Of a stretch of DNA of 22,825 nucleotides, positions 15,142 through 22,798 are shown one piece after another. Numbering within the stretch: position 1 is the first letter of the stretch; each line of letters starts with the position of its first letter. The translations under genes and the position numbers were made by a program. The notes under the pieces are model-generated. The model worked only from the letters and a program-made list of their open reading frames with translations, was not told the DNA's origin and did not search any database. The stretch covers positions 1-22,825 of the forward strand of contig CAJUJW010000043.1 of the NCBI GenBank assembly GCA_910586735.1, given 5' to 3'. This DNA comes from an uncultured Oscillibacter sp. Lineage in GTDB: Bacteria; Bacillota; Clostridia; Oscillospirales; Oscillospiraceae.

Positions 15142-17445
15142 ATGCAGCCGACACTTTGTTCCAGATGCAAAAAGAACGTCGCCGTGGTATTCATTTCCAA
15201 GCTGGACGGCGAGAAGACCATCAACGAGGGCCTGTGCCTGAAATGCGCCAAGGACCTGGGACTCCCCCAGGTGGACGACATGATGCGCCGCATGGGCATC
15301 TCCGACGAGGACCTGGAGACCCTGAACAGCGAAATGATGCAGGCCATGAGCGGCGTGGAAAACATCGAGGACCTGCCCAGCGGGGAAGAGGACAGCGGGG
15401 AGGAGGAAGAGGGCAAAACCGCCACCTTCCCCTTCCTGAACCGCCTGTTCTCCGGCGGGGAGTCCAAAGACAGCGCCGAGGAGGGCCGCACTGAACGCCG
15501 TGAGAAAAAGGAGGCCCCCAAAAACGCCAAGCGGAAGTACCTGGAGAACTACTGCATCTCCCTGACCCAGAAGGCCAAGGAGGGCAAGCTGGACCCGGTC
15601 ATCGGCCGGGCGGAGGAGATCGAGCGGGTGGTCCAGATTCTCAACCGCCGCCAGAAAAACAACCCCTGCCTCATCGGCGAGCCCGGCGTGGGCAAAACCG
15701 CCATCGCCGAGGGCCTGTCCCAGCGCATCGCTGAGGGCGACGTGCCCTTCAAGCTCCGGGAGAAGGAGGTCTACCTGCTGGACCTGACGGCCCTGGTGGC
15801 CGGCACCCAGTTCCGGGGCCAGTTCGAGAGCCGGATGAAGGGGCTCATCGACGAGGTGAAGCGCCTGGGGAACATCATTTTGATGATCGACGAGGTCCAC
15901 AACCTGGTGGGGGCGGGAGACGCCGAGGGAAGCATGAACGCGGCCAATATCCTCAAGCCCGCCCTGAGCCGGGGGGAGATTCAGGTCATCGGCGCGACGA
16001 CCTTCAACGAGTACCGCAAGCACATTGAAAAGGACTCCGCCCTGGAGCGGCGCTTCCAGCCGGTGACGGTGAACGAGCCCTCGGTGGAAGACTCCATCAA
16101 GATTTTGAGGGGCCTGGCCCCCAAGTACGAGGAGTTCCACGGCGTGAAGCTGACGGAGGGCATCCTCCGCCAGGCGGTGCTCCTCAGCGAGCGCTATATC
16201 ACGGACCGCTTCCTGCCGGACAAGGCCATCGACCTGATTGACGAGGCCAGCAGCGACCTGAATTTGAAGGACCCGGACATCTCCCGGCGGATGCAGATCC
16301 AGCGGGAGATGGACGACTACGCCAAGGAGCGGACCATGCTGGAGGAGAAGGAGGAGAAGTCCGAGGAGGACTACGCCCGCATGGCCGAGCTGAAAAGCCG
16401 GGACCTCCAGCTCTCCACAGAGCTTGCCGTCATTGAGGAGAAGGGCCAGCCCCAGCTGACCATGGAGAATCTGGCCCACGTTATCGAGCTGTGGACCAAG
16501 ATTCCCGCCTCCCGCATCCGGGAGCAGGAGTTCCAGCGCCTCAGCCAGCTGGAGGAGCGTTTAAAGGACCACATTATCGGCCAGGACGAGGCCATCGCCG
16601 CCGTCTCCGCCGCCGTCCGCCGGAACCGGGTAGGCATCTCTCCCAAGCACAAGCCCGTCAGCTTCATCTTCGTGGGCTCCACCGGCGTGGGCAAGACCGA
16701 GTTGGTCAAGCAGCTGGCCACGGACCTGTTCAACACCCCCGACGCCCTGATCCGCCTGGACATGTCGGAGTTCATGGAAAAGCACTCCGTCTCCCGCATC
16801 GTGGGCTCCCCGCCGGGCTACGTGGGCTATGACGAGGCGGGCCAGCTGACGGAGAAGATCCGCCGGAAGCCCTACGCCGTCATCCTCTTCGACGAGATTG
16901 AGAAGGCCCACCCCGACGTGCTGAACGTCCTCCTGCAAATTCTGGACGACGGCGAAATCACCGACGCCCACGGACGGAAAGTGAACTTTGAAAACACCAT
17001 CATCGTCATGACCTCCAACGCCGGAAGCGCCACAAAGGAGGGGACCGTGGGCTTTGACCGCAGTCTCAGCCAGCAGGACAGCGAAAAGGCCATGAAGGCG
17101 CTCCAACAGTTCCTCCGGCCGGAGTTCATCAACCGGGTGGACGCCGTCATCACCTTTAACCGCCTCTCCGAGAAGGACTTCCAGTCCATCGCCCGCATCA
17201 TGCTGGACGAGCTGCGGGACTCCCTGAAGGAGAAGGGCATCACCTTCACCTACGACGCCACCCTGGTGGACTTCCTCACCAAGAAGTCCTATTCCCGGAC
17301 CTACGGGGCCCGGAATCTCCGCCGGACCATCCAGAAGGAGTTGGAGGACCCCATGGCCTCCAAGATCATCGACAGCTACGAGGAACCCATCATCGGAATC
17401 AACGCCGCGGCGGAAAACGAACACGTCTGCCTCAGAACCCTTTGA
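15142..17445 (+). CDS. clpE: ClpE-like ATP-dependent Clp protease ATP-binding subunit
   Basis: This 767-residue AAA+ unfoldase should feed proteins to ClpP. The N-terminus is not the ClpC double repeat but a zinc-type four-cysteine motif (C6-x2-C9 and C32-x2-C35), the mark of ClpE. An acidic linker follows (81-92). D1: Walker A GEPGVGKT (179-186), Walker B LMIDEVHN, arginine finger region ALERRFQPV. The M region (about 395-435) is a short coiled coil. D2: Walker A GSTGVGKT (512-519), Walker B LFDEIEKAHPDV, sensor 1 TSNAG, and VGF, the ClpP-docking tripeptide. Sensor 2 is GARNLRR. GGAGG lies 10 bases before the ATG. I see no CtsR-type operator upstream. Confidence 0.92.
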   Translation: MQPTLCSRCKKNVAVVFISKLDGEKTINEGLCLKCAKDLGLPQVDDMMRRMGISDEDLETLNSEMMQAMSGVENIEDLPSGEEDSGEEEEGKTATFPFLNRLFSGGESKDSAEEGRTERREKKEAPKNAKRKYLENYCISLTQKAKEGKLDPVIGRAEEIERVVQILNRRQKNNPCLIGEPGVGKTAIAEGLSQRIAEGDVPFKLREKEVYLLDLTALVAGTQFRGQFESRMKGLIDEVKRLGNIILMIDEVHNLVGAGDAEGSMNAANILKPALSRGEIQVIGATTFNEYRKHIEKDSALERRFQPVTVNEPSVEDSIKILRGLAPKYEEFHGVKLTEGILRQAVLLSERYITDRFLPDKAIDLIDEASSDLNLKDPDISRRMQIQREMDDYAKERTMLEEKEEKSEEDYARMAELKSRDLQLSTELAVIEEKGQPQLTMENLAHVIELWTKIPASRIREQEFQRLSQLEERLKDHIIGQDEAIAAVSAAVRRNRVGISPKHKPVSFIFVGSTGVGKTELVKQLATDLFNTPDALIRLDMSEFMEKHSVSRIVGSPPGYVGYDEAGQLTEKIRRKPYAVILFDEIEKAHPDVLNVLLQILDDGEITDAHGRKVNFENTIIVMTSNAGSATKEGTVGFDRSLSQQDSEKAMKALQQFLRPEFINRVDAVITFNRLSEKDFQSIARIMLDELRDSLKEKGITFTYDATLVDFLTKKSYSRTYGARNLRRTIQKELEDPMASKIIDSYEEPIIGINAAAENEHVCLRTL

Positions 17446-17470
17446 CAGGCGCGCGTTCCCCATTTTACAT
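17442..17470 (+). promoter_or_regulatory. promoter candidate overlapping the clpE stop codon
   Basis: TTGACA (17442-17447) overlaps the clpE TGA. After 17 bp comes TTACAT (17465-17470), four of six matches to the -10. Transcription would start about 17477, shortly before the next gene's GTG at 17491. Confidence 0.5.
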
Positions 17471-17490
17471 TCGGAAAGGGGGAGGGCCCC

Positions 17491-17700
17491 GTGCTCTTCC
17501 GAAAAGATATCGACCCCCGCTGCGCCTACTGCAAGCGGGGACAGCAGCTGAACGAGCGGGAGGTGGCCTGCGTCAAGCGGGGCGTGGTGCCGGTGGAGCA
17601 TTCCTGCCGGGCCTTCCGGTACGACCCGCTGAAACGGGTGCCGCCCCGCCCGGCGGCCCTGGACACCAAGCGGCTCAGCGAAGAGGATTTTTCCCTGTGA
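17491..17700 (+). CDS. small conserved four-cysteine protein
   Basis: This is a 69-residue basic protein with C11-x2-C14-x12-C27-x11-C39, a likely zinc-ribbon-type site (DPRCAYCKRG onward), then an FRYDPLKRVPP segment. I know no function; small proteins of this look occur in related Clostridia. The start is GTG with GGGGGAGG 6 bases upstream, and no ATG is available in frame. It ends 16 bases before the flavodoxin-ferredoxin gene and probably shares its transcript from the promoter at 17442. Confidence 0.72.
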   Translation: MLFRKDIDPRCAYCKRGQQLNEREVACVKRGVVPVEHSCRAFRYDPLKRVPPRPAALDTKRLSEEDFSL

Positions 17701-17716
17701 GACTGGAGGGATTTTC

Positions 17717-18541
17717 ATGGAAGTAAAACAGCTTCACGGGCTCTGCTACAGCGCCACCGGCGTGACGGAGAAGGTGGTCCGGGCCCTGGCGGCGGGACTG
17801 GAGGAAGAGCTGGGCCTGTCCCAGGCGGTCTTCCACGGCTTCCGCAAGCCCGCCGAACGGGCCGTGGATTACGTCTTTGGCCCCGGCGACCTGGTGGTGG
17901 TGGGCTCGCCCACCTACGCGGGCCGTATGCCCAATAAGATCGCGCCGGACTTCCAGGCCAGACTCCGGGGAAACGGGGCCCTGGCCGTGGCGGCAGTGAC
18001 CTTCGGCAACCGGGCCTATGACAACGCCCTGGCGGAGCTCTGCGCCCTGCTGGAGGCGAACGGCTTCCACACCCTGGCGGCGGGGGCCTTTCCGGGCCGC
18101 CACGCTTTCACGGACGCCTTAGGGGAGGGCCGCCCGGACTGGGACGACCAGCGGGCCATCCGGGCCTTCGCCAAGCGCATCGCCGAAAAGGTCCGAAACC
18201 TGGAGGCGCTTCCCCCGCCGGTGGCGGTCCCCGGAGACCCGGCGGCGGCCTATTACATCCCCAAGGTCCTGGACGGGGAACCGGCGAAGTTCCTGAAAGC
18301 CAAGCCCAAGACGGACCTGGGCAAGTGCTGCAACTGCGGCGTCTGCGCCCGGACCTGCCCCATGGGGGCCATCGACCCTGCGAACGTGGCGGAGGTGCCG
18401 GGGACCTGCATCAAGTGCCAGTCCTGCGTGCGGAAGTGTACCCACCGCGCCAAGTATTTCGACGACCCGGCGTTCCTGTCCCATGTGGCCATGCTGGAGA
18501 AGAACTTTCAGGAGCCCAAGGAGATTGAGATCTTCCTGTAA
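17717..18541 (+). CDS. EFR1 family ferredoxin (flavodoxin-like plus 2[4Fe-4S])
   Basis: This is a 274-residue redox protein. Residues 1-160 are flavodoxin-like, with the FMN phosphate loop in YSATGVTEKV (11-20) and VVVGSPTYAGRMP (60-72). The C-terminus carries two [4Fe-4S] sites: C204-x2-C207-x2-C210-x3-C214-P and C231-x2-C234-x2-C237-x3-C241. The order flavodoxin then ferredoxin matches the EFR1 group of anaerobes. It should shuttle low-potential electrons in the cytoplasm; the partner is unknown. GGAGG lies 7 bases before the ATG. It is the last gene of the plus-strand block and ends at a terminator. Confidence 0.88.
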   Translation: MEVKQLHGLCYSATGVTEKVVRALAAGLEEELGLSQAVFHGFRKPAERAVDYVFGPGDLVVVGSPTYAGRMPNKIAPDFQARLRGNGALAVAAVTFGNRAYDNALAELCALLEANGFHTLAAGAFPGRHAFTDALGEGRPDWDDQRAIRAFAKRIAEKVRNLEALPPPVAVPGDPAAAYYIPKVLDGEPAKFLKAKPKTDLGKCCNCGVCARTCPMGAIDPANVAEVPGTCIKCQSCVRKCTHRAKYFDDPAFLSHVAMLEKNFQEPKEIEIFL

Positions 18542-18545
18542 ACTG

Positions 18546-18577
18546 AAAGACCGGAGACAGCCGTCCCCGGTCTTTTT
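18546..18577 (+). terminator. intrinsic terminator after the ferredoxin gene
   Basis: The stem AAAGACCGG (18546-18554) pairs with CCGGTCTTT (18567-18575), with further inner pairing, and a five-base T-run overlaps its 3' end. The convergent gluQ gene ends at 18584, so it may also help stop that transcript. Confidence 0.85.
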
Positions 18578-18583
18578 GCAGTC

Positions 18584-19519
18584 CTATGAAAACAGATTTT
18601 CCGGCAGGCGGATGTCCGCCTGGGGCACGCTTTCCCAGGAAAACTCCCCCAGGAGCCCCATCGCCGTACTGGGCTCGCCGGAGGGGTGGAACCCCGCCAG
18701 CTGGGCCAGCCGCCCCAGCAGCGCCTCCGCCGTCCCCCGGCCCCGGAGGTTGTCCAGCCCCGCGTCGGCGTCCCGCTTGGAGAGCCGCCGCCCGTCGGGG
18801 GCCAGCAGGAGGGGGAAGTGGTAAAATTCCGGCGGCGTCAGCCCCAGGAGCTGATACAGGTACAGCTGCCTGGGCGTGGAGGACAGCAGGTCTGCCCCCC
18901 GGACCACCTCCGTCACCCCCATGGCGGCGTCGTCCACCACCACCGCCAGCTGATAGGCAAACATGCCGTCGGACCGCCGGAGGAGGAAGTCCCCGCAGTC
19001 CCTGGCCAGGTTTTCCGTGTAAGGGCCCATGTGTCCGTCTATAAAGGAAAACTCCCTGTCAGGCACCTGGATCCGCAGGGCGGGGGCGCGAAGCCGGGCC
19101 CGTTCCGCCCGCTGCGCGGGGGTGAGAGTCCGGCAGGTCCCGGCGTAGACCGCCTGGCCGTCCTCCCGGTGGGGGGCGCTGGCGGCGTGGAGCTCCGCAC
19201 GGGTGCAGAAGCAGGGGTAGACCAGACCCTCCAGCTTTTCCAGGGCGGCCTGATAGAGGGCCGTCCGCTCGCTCTGGAAATAGGGCCCGTCCGGCCCGCC
19301 GGTCTCCGGGCCCTCATCCCAGTCCAGCCCCAGCCAGCGGAGGTCCTGAATCATCTGCCCGGCGTAGCGCCGGGGACAGCGGGCGGTGTCCAGGTCCTCA
19401 ATGCGCAGGACGACCTTCCCGCCCTTCTGCCGGGCGCTGAGCCAGGCCAGGAGGCAGCAGAGGATATTCCCCAGGTGGATGCGCCCGCTGGGGGAGGGGG
19501 CGAAGCGTCCGACGGTCAT
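18584..19519 (-). CDS. gluQ: glutamyl-Q tRNA(Asp) synthetase GluQRS
   Basis: This 311-residue truncated relative of glutamyl-tRNA synthetase attaches glutamate to the queuosine base of tRNA-Asp. The class I signatures are PSPSGRIHLGN (8-18) and RRLSKRD (244-250, the KMSKS equivalent). A zinc site C103-x-C105 with Y125-x3-C129 is as known for GluQRS. The length, ending soon after the KMSKS loop with no anticodon-binding domain, rules out normal GluRS (about 480 residues). AAGGAGGT precedes the ATG. It lies 58 bases downstream of the fakA-like gene, behind a strong hairpin. Confidence 0.9.
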   Translation of the reverse strand: MTVGRFAPSPSGRIHLGNILCCLLAWLSARQKGGKVVLRIEDLDTARCPRRYAGQMIQDLRWLGLDWDEGPETGGPDGPYFQSERTALYQAALEKLEGLVYPCFCTRAELHAASAPHREDGQAVYAGTCRTLTPAQRAERARLRAPALRIQVPDREFSFIDGHMGPYTENLARDCGDFLLRRSDGMFAYQLAVVVDDAAMGVTEVVRGADLLSSTPRQLYLYQLLGLTPPEFYHFPLLLAPDGRRLSKRDADAGLDNLRGRGTAEALLGRLAQLAGFHPSGEPSTAMGLLGEFSWESVPQADIRLPENLFS

Positions 19520-19540
19520 GCCGGGACCTCCTTTCCAACA

Positions 19541-19577
19541 GCAACAGGCCCGGACCCAAACGGTCCGGGCCTGTTGC
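19541..19577 (-). terminator. 16-bp hairpin between fakA-like gene and gluQ
   Basis: A perfect 16-bp stem (19541-19556 with 19562-19577) closes a five-base loop right after the fakA-like stop codon. The following minus-strand bases are TGTTGGAAAGG, not a U-tract, so termination may be partial. The gluQ ribosome site is about 10 bases further on. Confidence 0.65.
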
Positions 19578-21263
19578 TTACTCCATGGAAATAATATAAT
19601 AGTACACAGGCTGTCCGCCGGAGAGAATCATAATCTCCGCGCCGGGGCAGGCGTCCTCAAAGAGCTTGCCCGCCGCCTGGGCCTCCTCCTCCGTCACGTC
19701 CTCGCCGAAGTACAGGGAGATGAAGGACGCGTCCCGCTTCTTGGCGTTCTCCGCCAGCTTTTTCAGGAGGTTCTGGAGGGATTTCTCCGTGCCGAAGAGC
19801 TTGCCCTCCTCCAGGGCCAGATAGTCCCCCTCCTTGATGTCGAACCCGTCAAAGTCTGAATCCCTTGCGGCGTAGGTGATCTGGGCGGTGGTGACTCCGG
19901 AGAGGGAGTCGGTCATGGCGTTTGCCAGGGTCTCGGCGTCCGGGGCCTCAAAGTCCACGTTCATCATGGCGGTGATACCCTGGGGCACCGTTTTGCTGGG
20001 GATGACCACCACGTTTTTTTCTGTCAGGGCCGCGCACTGCTGGGCGGCCATGATGATGTTCCCGTTGTTGGGCAGGATGAACACCGTTTCGGCAGGAATC
20101 TGGTCCACGCCCTCCAGGATGCTCTCCGTGGAGGGGTTCATGGTCTGCCCGCCGGACACCACGCCGTCCACGCCCAGGTCCTGGAACACGGCGGCCAGGC
20201 CGTCCCCGGCGCAGACGGAGAGGAAGCCGTACTTCTTCTCCGGCGGGGCTACTACGTGGACGCCCTCCGGGGTTTCGGAGGCTTCCGCCTCTTCCATCTC
20301 CAGGTCGTCCACGCTCTGGGCCTTCTTCCCGGCGGCCACGTCCTCGTACTGGGTCCGCATGTTCTCAATCTTCGCCAGCTCCAGGGTGCCGTATTTCTGA
20401 CCCTCCGTCAGAGCGCTTCCGGGGATGTTGGTATGGACATGGACCTTGAACGCCTCGTCGTCCTCGCCGATGACCAGGCTGTCCCCGATGCTGTTCAAAT
20501 AGGCCCGGAAGGGGTCCAGGTCCACGTTGGGGTCGTTCTTGCGGACGATGAACACGGTGTCGAAGGCAAAGGTGATCTCCTCGGTGGAGAACACGTCGAA
20601 GTCGGCCTTGGCTTTCTGGGGCGCTTCCTCCACGGCCTCCGGCATGGGTTCTCCCCGGAGCTCGGCCAGCATGCCCTCCAGAATCAGCAGGTAGCCCTTG
20701 CCGCCCGCGTCCACCACCCCGGCTTTTTTCAGCACGGGGTTCATGTCCGTGGTCTGGGCCAGGGCCTCGTAGCCCTCCTGAATGGCGGCCTCCAGCACTT
20801 TTTCAAAGTCTGTCTCCTCGGCGGCCCGCTCCGCCGCCCGCATGGCGGCCAGGCGGGACACGGTGAGGACGGTGCCCTCGGCGGGCTTCATGACGGCCTT
20901 GTAGGCGGAGGACACGCCCTCCTGCATGGCGGCGGCGAATTCGGCGGCCCCGGCGGTCTCCAGGCCCTTCAGGCCCTTGGACAGGCCCCGGAAGAGCAGG
21001 GAGAGAATGACGCCGGAGTTCCCCCGGGCCCCCCGGAGGAGGGCGGAGGCGGTGATGGACACGGCCTTGTCCAGCGTGGCGGGCTCAGTCTTTTTCAGCT
21101 CCGTCACGGCGGCGCCGATGGTCATGGACATATTGGTGCCCGTGTCCCCGTCGGGGACGGGGAAGACGTTCAGGTCGTTGATGGCCTGTTTCTGGGCCGT
21201 GATGGCGGCGGCGCCGTGGAGGATCATCCGCTTGAAAAGCCCGCCGGTGATTTGTTCTTTCAT
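19578..21263 (-). CDS. fakA: DAK2 domain fatty acid kinase, FakA/YloV-like
   Basis: These 561 residues match the length and layout of FakA, which phosphorylates fatty acids held by FakB for lipid synthesis. The N-terminal DhaL-like kinase domain (1-200) has the metal/ATP motif PDGDTGTNM (37-45) and the glycine-rich RGARGNSGVILSLLFRGL. A middle domain (about 215-340) and a C-terminal domain (350-561; GDGLAAVFQDLGVDGVVSGG, FILPNNGNI) follow. GGGAGG lies about 10 bases before the ATG. It follows the Asp23 gene by 16 bases, as yloV follows yloU in Bacillus. No fakB is encoded in this window. Confidence 0.9.
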   Translation of the reverse strand: MKEQITGGLFKRMILHGAAAITAQKQAINDLNVFPVPDGDTGTNMSMTIGAAVTELKKTEPATLDKAVSITASALLRGARGNSGVILSLLFRGLSKGLKGLETAGAAEFAAAMQEGVSSAYKAVMKPAEGTVLTVSRLAAMRAAERAAEETDFEKVLEAAIQEGYEALAQTTDMNPVLKKAGVVDAGGKGYLLILEGMLAELRGEPMPEAVEEAPQKAKADFDVFSTEEITFAFDTVFIVRKNDPNVDLDPFRAYLNSIGDSLVIGEDDEAFKVHVHTNIPGSALTEGQKYGTLELAKIENMRTQYEDVAAGKKAQSVDDLEMEEAEASETPEGVHVVAPPEKKYGFLSVCAGDGLAAVFQDLGVDGVVSGGQTMNPSTESILEGVDQIPAETVFILPNNGNIIMAAQQCAALTEKNVVVIPSKTVPQGITAMMNVDFEAPDAETLANAMTDSLSGVTTAQITYAARDSDFDGFDIKEGDYLALEEGKLFGTEKSLQNLLKKLAENAKKRDASFISLYFGEDVTEEEAQAAGKLFEDACPGAEIMILSGGQPVYYYIISME

Positions 21264-21279
21264 CTGCTCTCTTCCTCCC

Positions 21280-21630
21280 TCACAGGGTCATGGAGTCCAC
21301 GCATACGTCCACGGCCCGGACCGTGACGCCGGTGTTTTTCTCCACCACATAGCGGACCTCGTTCATGATGGACCGGCAGACCGCGGGGAGGTTGACGCCG
21401 TTTTCCACGATGATGTGGAGCTCGATGGAGATGGAGTCGTCTTCGTGGTAGGAGATGCTGACGCCCTTGCTCATGGCTTCCCGGCGCAGCAGGTGGACCA
21501 GTCCGTCGGTCATGGAGCGGAAGGCCATGCCCTTGACGCCGAAGCAGTTTGTGGCGGCCATGCCCGTGATGTTGGAGAACACGGCGCTCGAGACGGAGAT
21601 CTCACCTTGTTCAGACTTGAATTGAATCAT
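21280..21630 (-). CDS. Asp23/Gls24 family envelope stress protein (YloU-like)
   Basis: This 116-residue protein is of the Asp23/Gls24 family, small proteins linked to envelope stress and the membrane. It has the pattern GEISVSSAVFSNITGMAA (10-27), GVKGMAF, then YHEDDSISIELHIIVENGVNLP and the final VDVCVDSM. The ATG at 21630 is chosen because AAAGGA lies 8 bases upstream and the family begins near here. The frame is open 36 codons further up, but that stretch is low-complexity and does not match. It is the first gene of the minus-strand operon with the fakA-like gene. Confidence 0.88.
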   Translation of the reverse strand: MIQFKSEQGEISVSSAVFSNITGMAATNCFGVKGMAFRSMTDGLVHLLRREAMSKGVSISYHEDDSISIELHIIVENGVNLPAVCRSIMNEVRYVVEKNTGVTVRAVDVCVDSMTL

Positions 21631-21702
21631 GAGAACGTCCTTTCTTTCCGGTATTGACAAGGGGCGGCCTCCGCCCCCGGCTGAACCAGCGCTTGCTTCC
21701 AT

Positions 21703-21731
21703 ATTATAAACGATTCCGCGCCAAAGCACAA
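21703..21731 (-). promoter_or_regulatory. promoter of the yloU-like/fakA-like operon
   Basis: Minus-strand TTGTGC (21731 to 21726), 17 bp, perfect TATAAT (21708 to 21703). The leader of about 70 bases contains a 7-bp GC hairpin (GGGGCGG/CCGCCCC, 21661-21677). Confidence 0.6.
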
Positions 21732-21786
21732 GTGGCAAACGAGGAAAAACCTGGTCCGCCGTGGCGGGGGAGAAATTTTTTTCGCC

Positions 21787-21858
21787 ATACTATCAGAATA
21801 GTATTGACAAGCCGAAACTACTGTGATAGTATAACACCATAAACTACCGCGATAGTTT
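21787..21858. promoter_or_regulatory. three BlaI-type dyad operators
   Basis: Three dyads share the core ACTA-N6-TAGT: 21787-21804 (ATACTAT, 4 bases, ATAGTAT), 21815-21832 (core 21817-21830) and 21841-21858 (AAACTA to TAGTTT). Their centres are 28 and 26 bp apart. The first abuts the -35, the second covers the -10, and the third covers the early transcript up to the ribosome site. This matches BlaI/MecI repression, where dimers bind adjacent TACTA/TAGTA-like dyads. Confidence 0.85.
21804..21832 (+). promoter_or_regulatory. promoter of the blaI-like/M56 operon
   Basis: TTGACA (21804-21809), 17 bp, TAGTAT (21827-21832), embedded in the three operator dyads. Confidence 0.72.
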
Positions 21859-21877
21859 GGCAAGGAGGCTTGAATTT

Positions 21878-22231
21878 ATGAAGCTGTTTGATTCGGAGCT
21901 GAAGGTCATGGACGTTCTCTGGCGCCTGGGGGACCGGACGGCCAAGGAGATTTCCTCCATCCTGGGGGAGGAGACCGGCTGGAACGTGAACACGACCTAT
22001 ACAGTTATCAAAAAATGCGTAGCCAAGGGGGCCGTGGAGCGGAGGGAACCGAATTTCCTCTGCCACGCCCTGGTGACCAAGGCGGAAATTCAGGAGGCGG
22101 AGACGGAGGAGCTCATCGGCCGGCTCTTCGACGGGTCGCCGGACCTGCTCTTCGCGTCCCTGCTCAGCAGCCGGAAGCTCTCGCCGGAGCAGATCGGCCG
22201 TCTCCGGGAGATTGTAAACGAAATGAAATGA
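21878..22231 (+). CDS. BlaI/MecI/CopY family transcriptional repressor
   Basis: This 117-residue repressor has an N-terminal winged helix (KLFDSELKVMDVLWRLGDRT, then KEISSILGEETGWNVNTTYTVIKKCVAKGAVER), followed by a C-terminal dimerisation part in which proteolysis normally inactivates the protein. The length is typical for BlaI. The ATG at 21878 is preferred over a TTG seven codons upstream because AAGGAGG sits 9 bases before it. Three dyads cover its promoter, so it likely represses itself and the M56 gene 12 bases downstream. The signal could be cell-wall antibiotics; no beta-lactamase is in view. Confidence 0.93.
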   Translation: MKLFDSELKVMDVLWRLGDRTAKEISSILGEETGWNVNTTYTVIKKCVAKGAVERREPNFLCHALVTKAEIQEAETEELIGRLFDGSPDLLFASLLSSRKLSPEQIGRLREIVNEMK

Positions 22232-22243
22232 GGTGAGGCGGCT

Positions 22244-22798
22244 ATGACGTTCTTGGAACTGTCCCTCTCCGGCGGGGTCTTTGTCCTGGCCATTGCGGCC
22301 TTCCGGGCGCTGACCCTCCGCCGCCTGCCCAAGGGAACCTTTGTAGCCCTGTGGTGGCTGGCGGCGGCCCGGTTCCTGCTGCCGGTGGAGCTGAGCTCCC
22401 GGTTCAGCGTGTACACCCTGCTGGAGGCCCTGCGCCCCCAGGCCGCCCCGGTGGAGCCCGTTCTCCCGGCGGCCCCCGTGGCCCCCGCCGCGCCCCCGGT
22501 CCTCGTCATCCCCACTCCGACCGCCCCGGCCCCGGTTCAGAGCGCATCCTTCCCGGTGTGGACGGCGGTGTGGATTTCCGTGGGCCTCCTGCTGGCGGCT
22601 TGGTTCCTGATTCGCTACGTCCGCTGGCGGCGGCGCTTCCGGGAGGCCCTCCCGGCGGACTGCCCCGGCCTGGAAACCTGGTTCCAGCTCCGGCGGAAGG
22701 TGGAGGTCCGGGTGACGGACCAGATCGCCGCCCCGCTGACCTACGGACTGCTTCGCCCGGTGATTCTCCTGCCTAAGAGCCTGTTTAAAATCTTCTGA
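22244..22798 (+). CDS. M56 (BlaR1/MecR1-like) sensor peptidase, truncated before HExxH
   Basis: These 184 residues match the N-terminal part of M56 metallopeptidase sensors: a membrane helix at 5-22, a second hydrophobic stretch (33-48), a Pro/Ala-rich segment (68-100), a third helix (103-122), then the cytoplasmic lead-in ending with PLTYGLLRPVILLPKS. In the family this is soon followed by the zinc HExxH motif. Here the frame runs LFKIF and stops at 22798. The catalytic site and extracellular sensor are therefore missing, and the protein could not cleave BlaI. The break coincides with AT-rich sequence resembling a transposon end. It is 12 bases downstream of the blaI-like gene. Confidence 0.82.
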   Translation: MTFLELSLSGGVFVLAIAAFRALTLRRLPKGTFVALWWLAAARFLLPVELSSRFSVYTLLEALRPQAAPVEPVLPAAPVAPAAPPVLVIPTPTAPAPVQSASFPVWTAVWISVGLLLAAWFLIRYVRWRRRFREALPADCPGLETWFQLRRKVEVRVTDQIAAPLTYGLLRPVILLPKSLFKIF

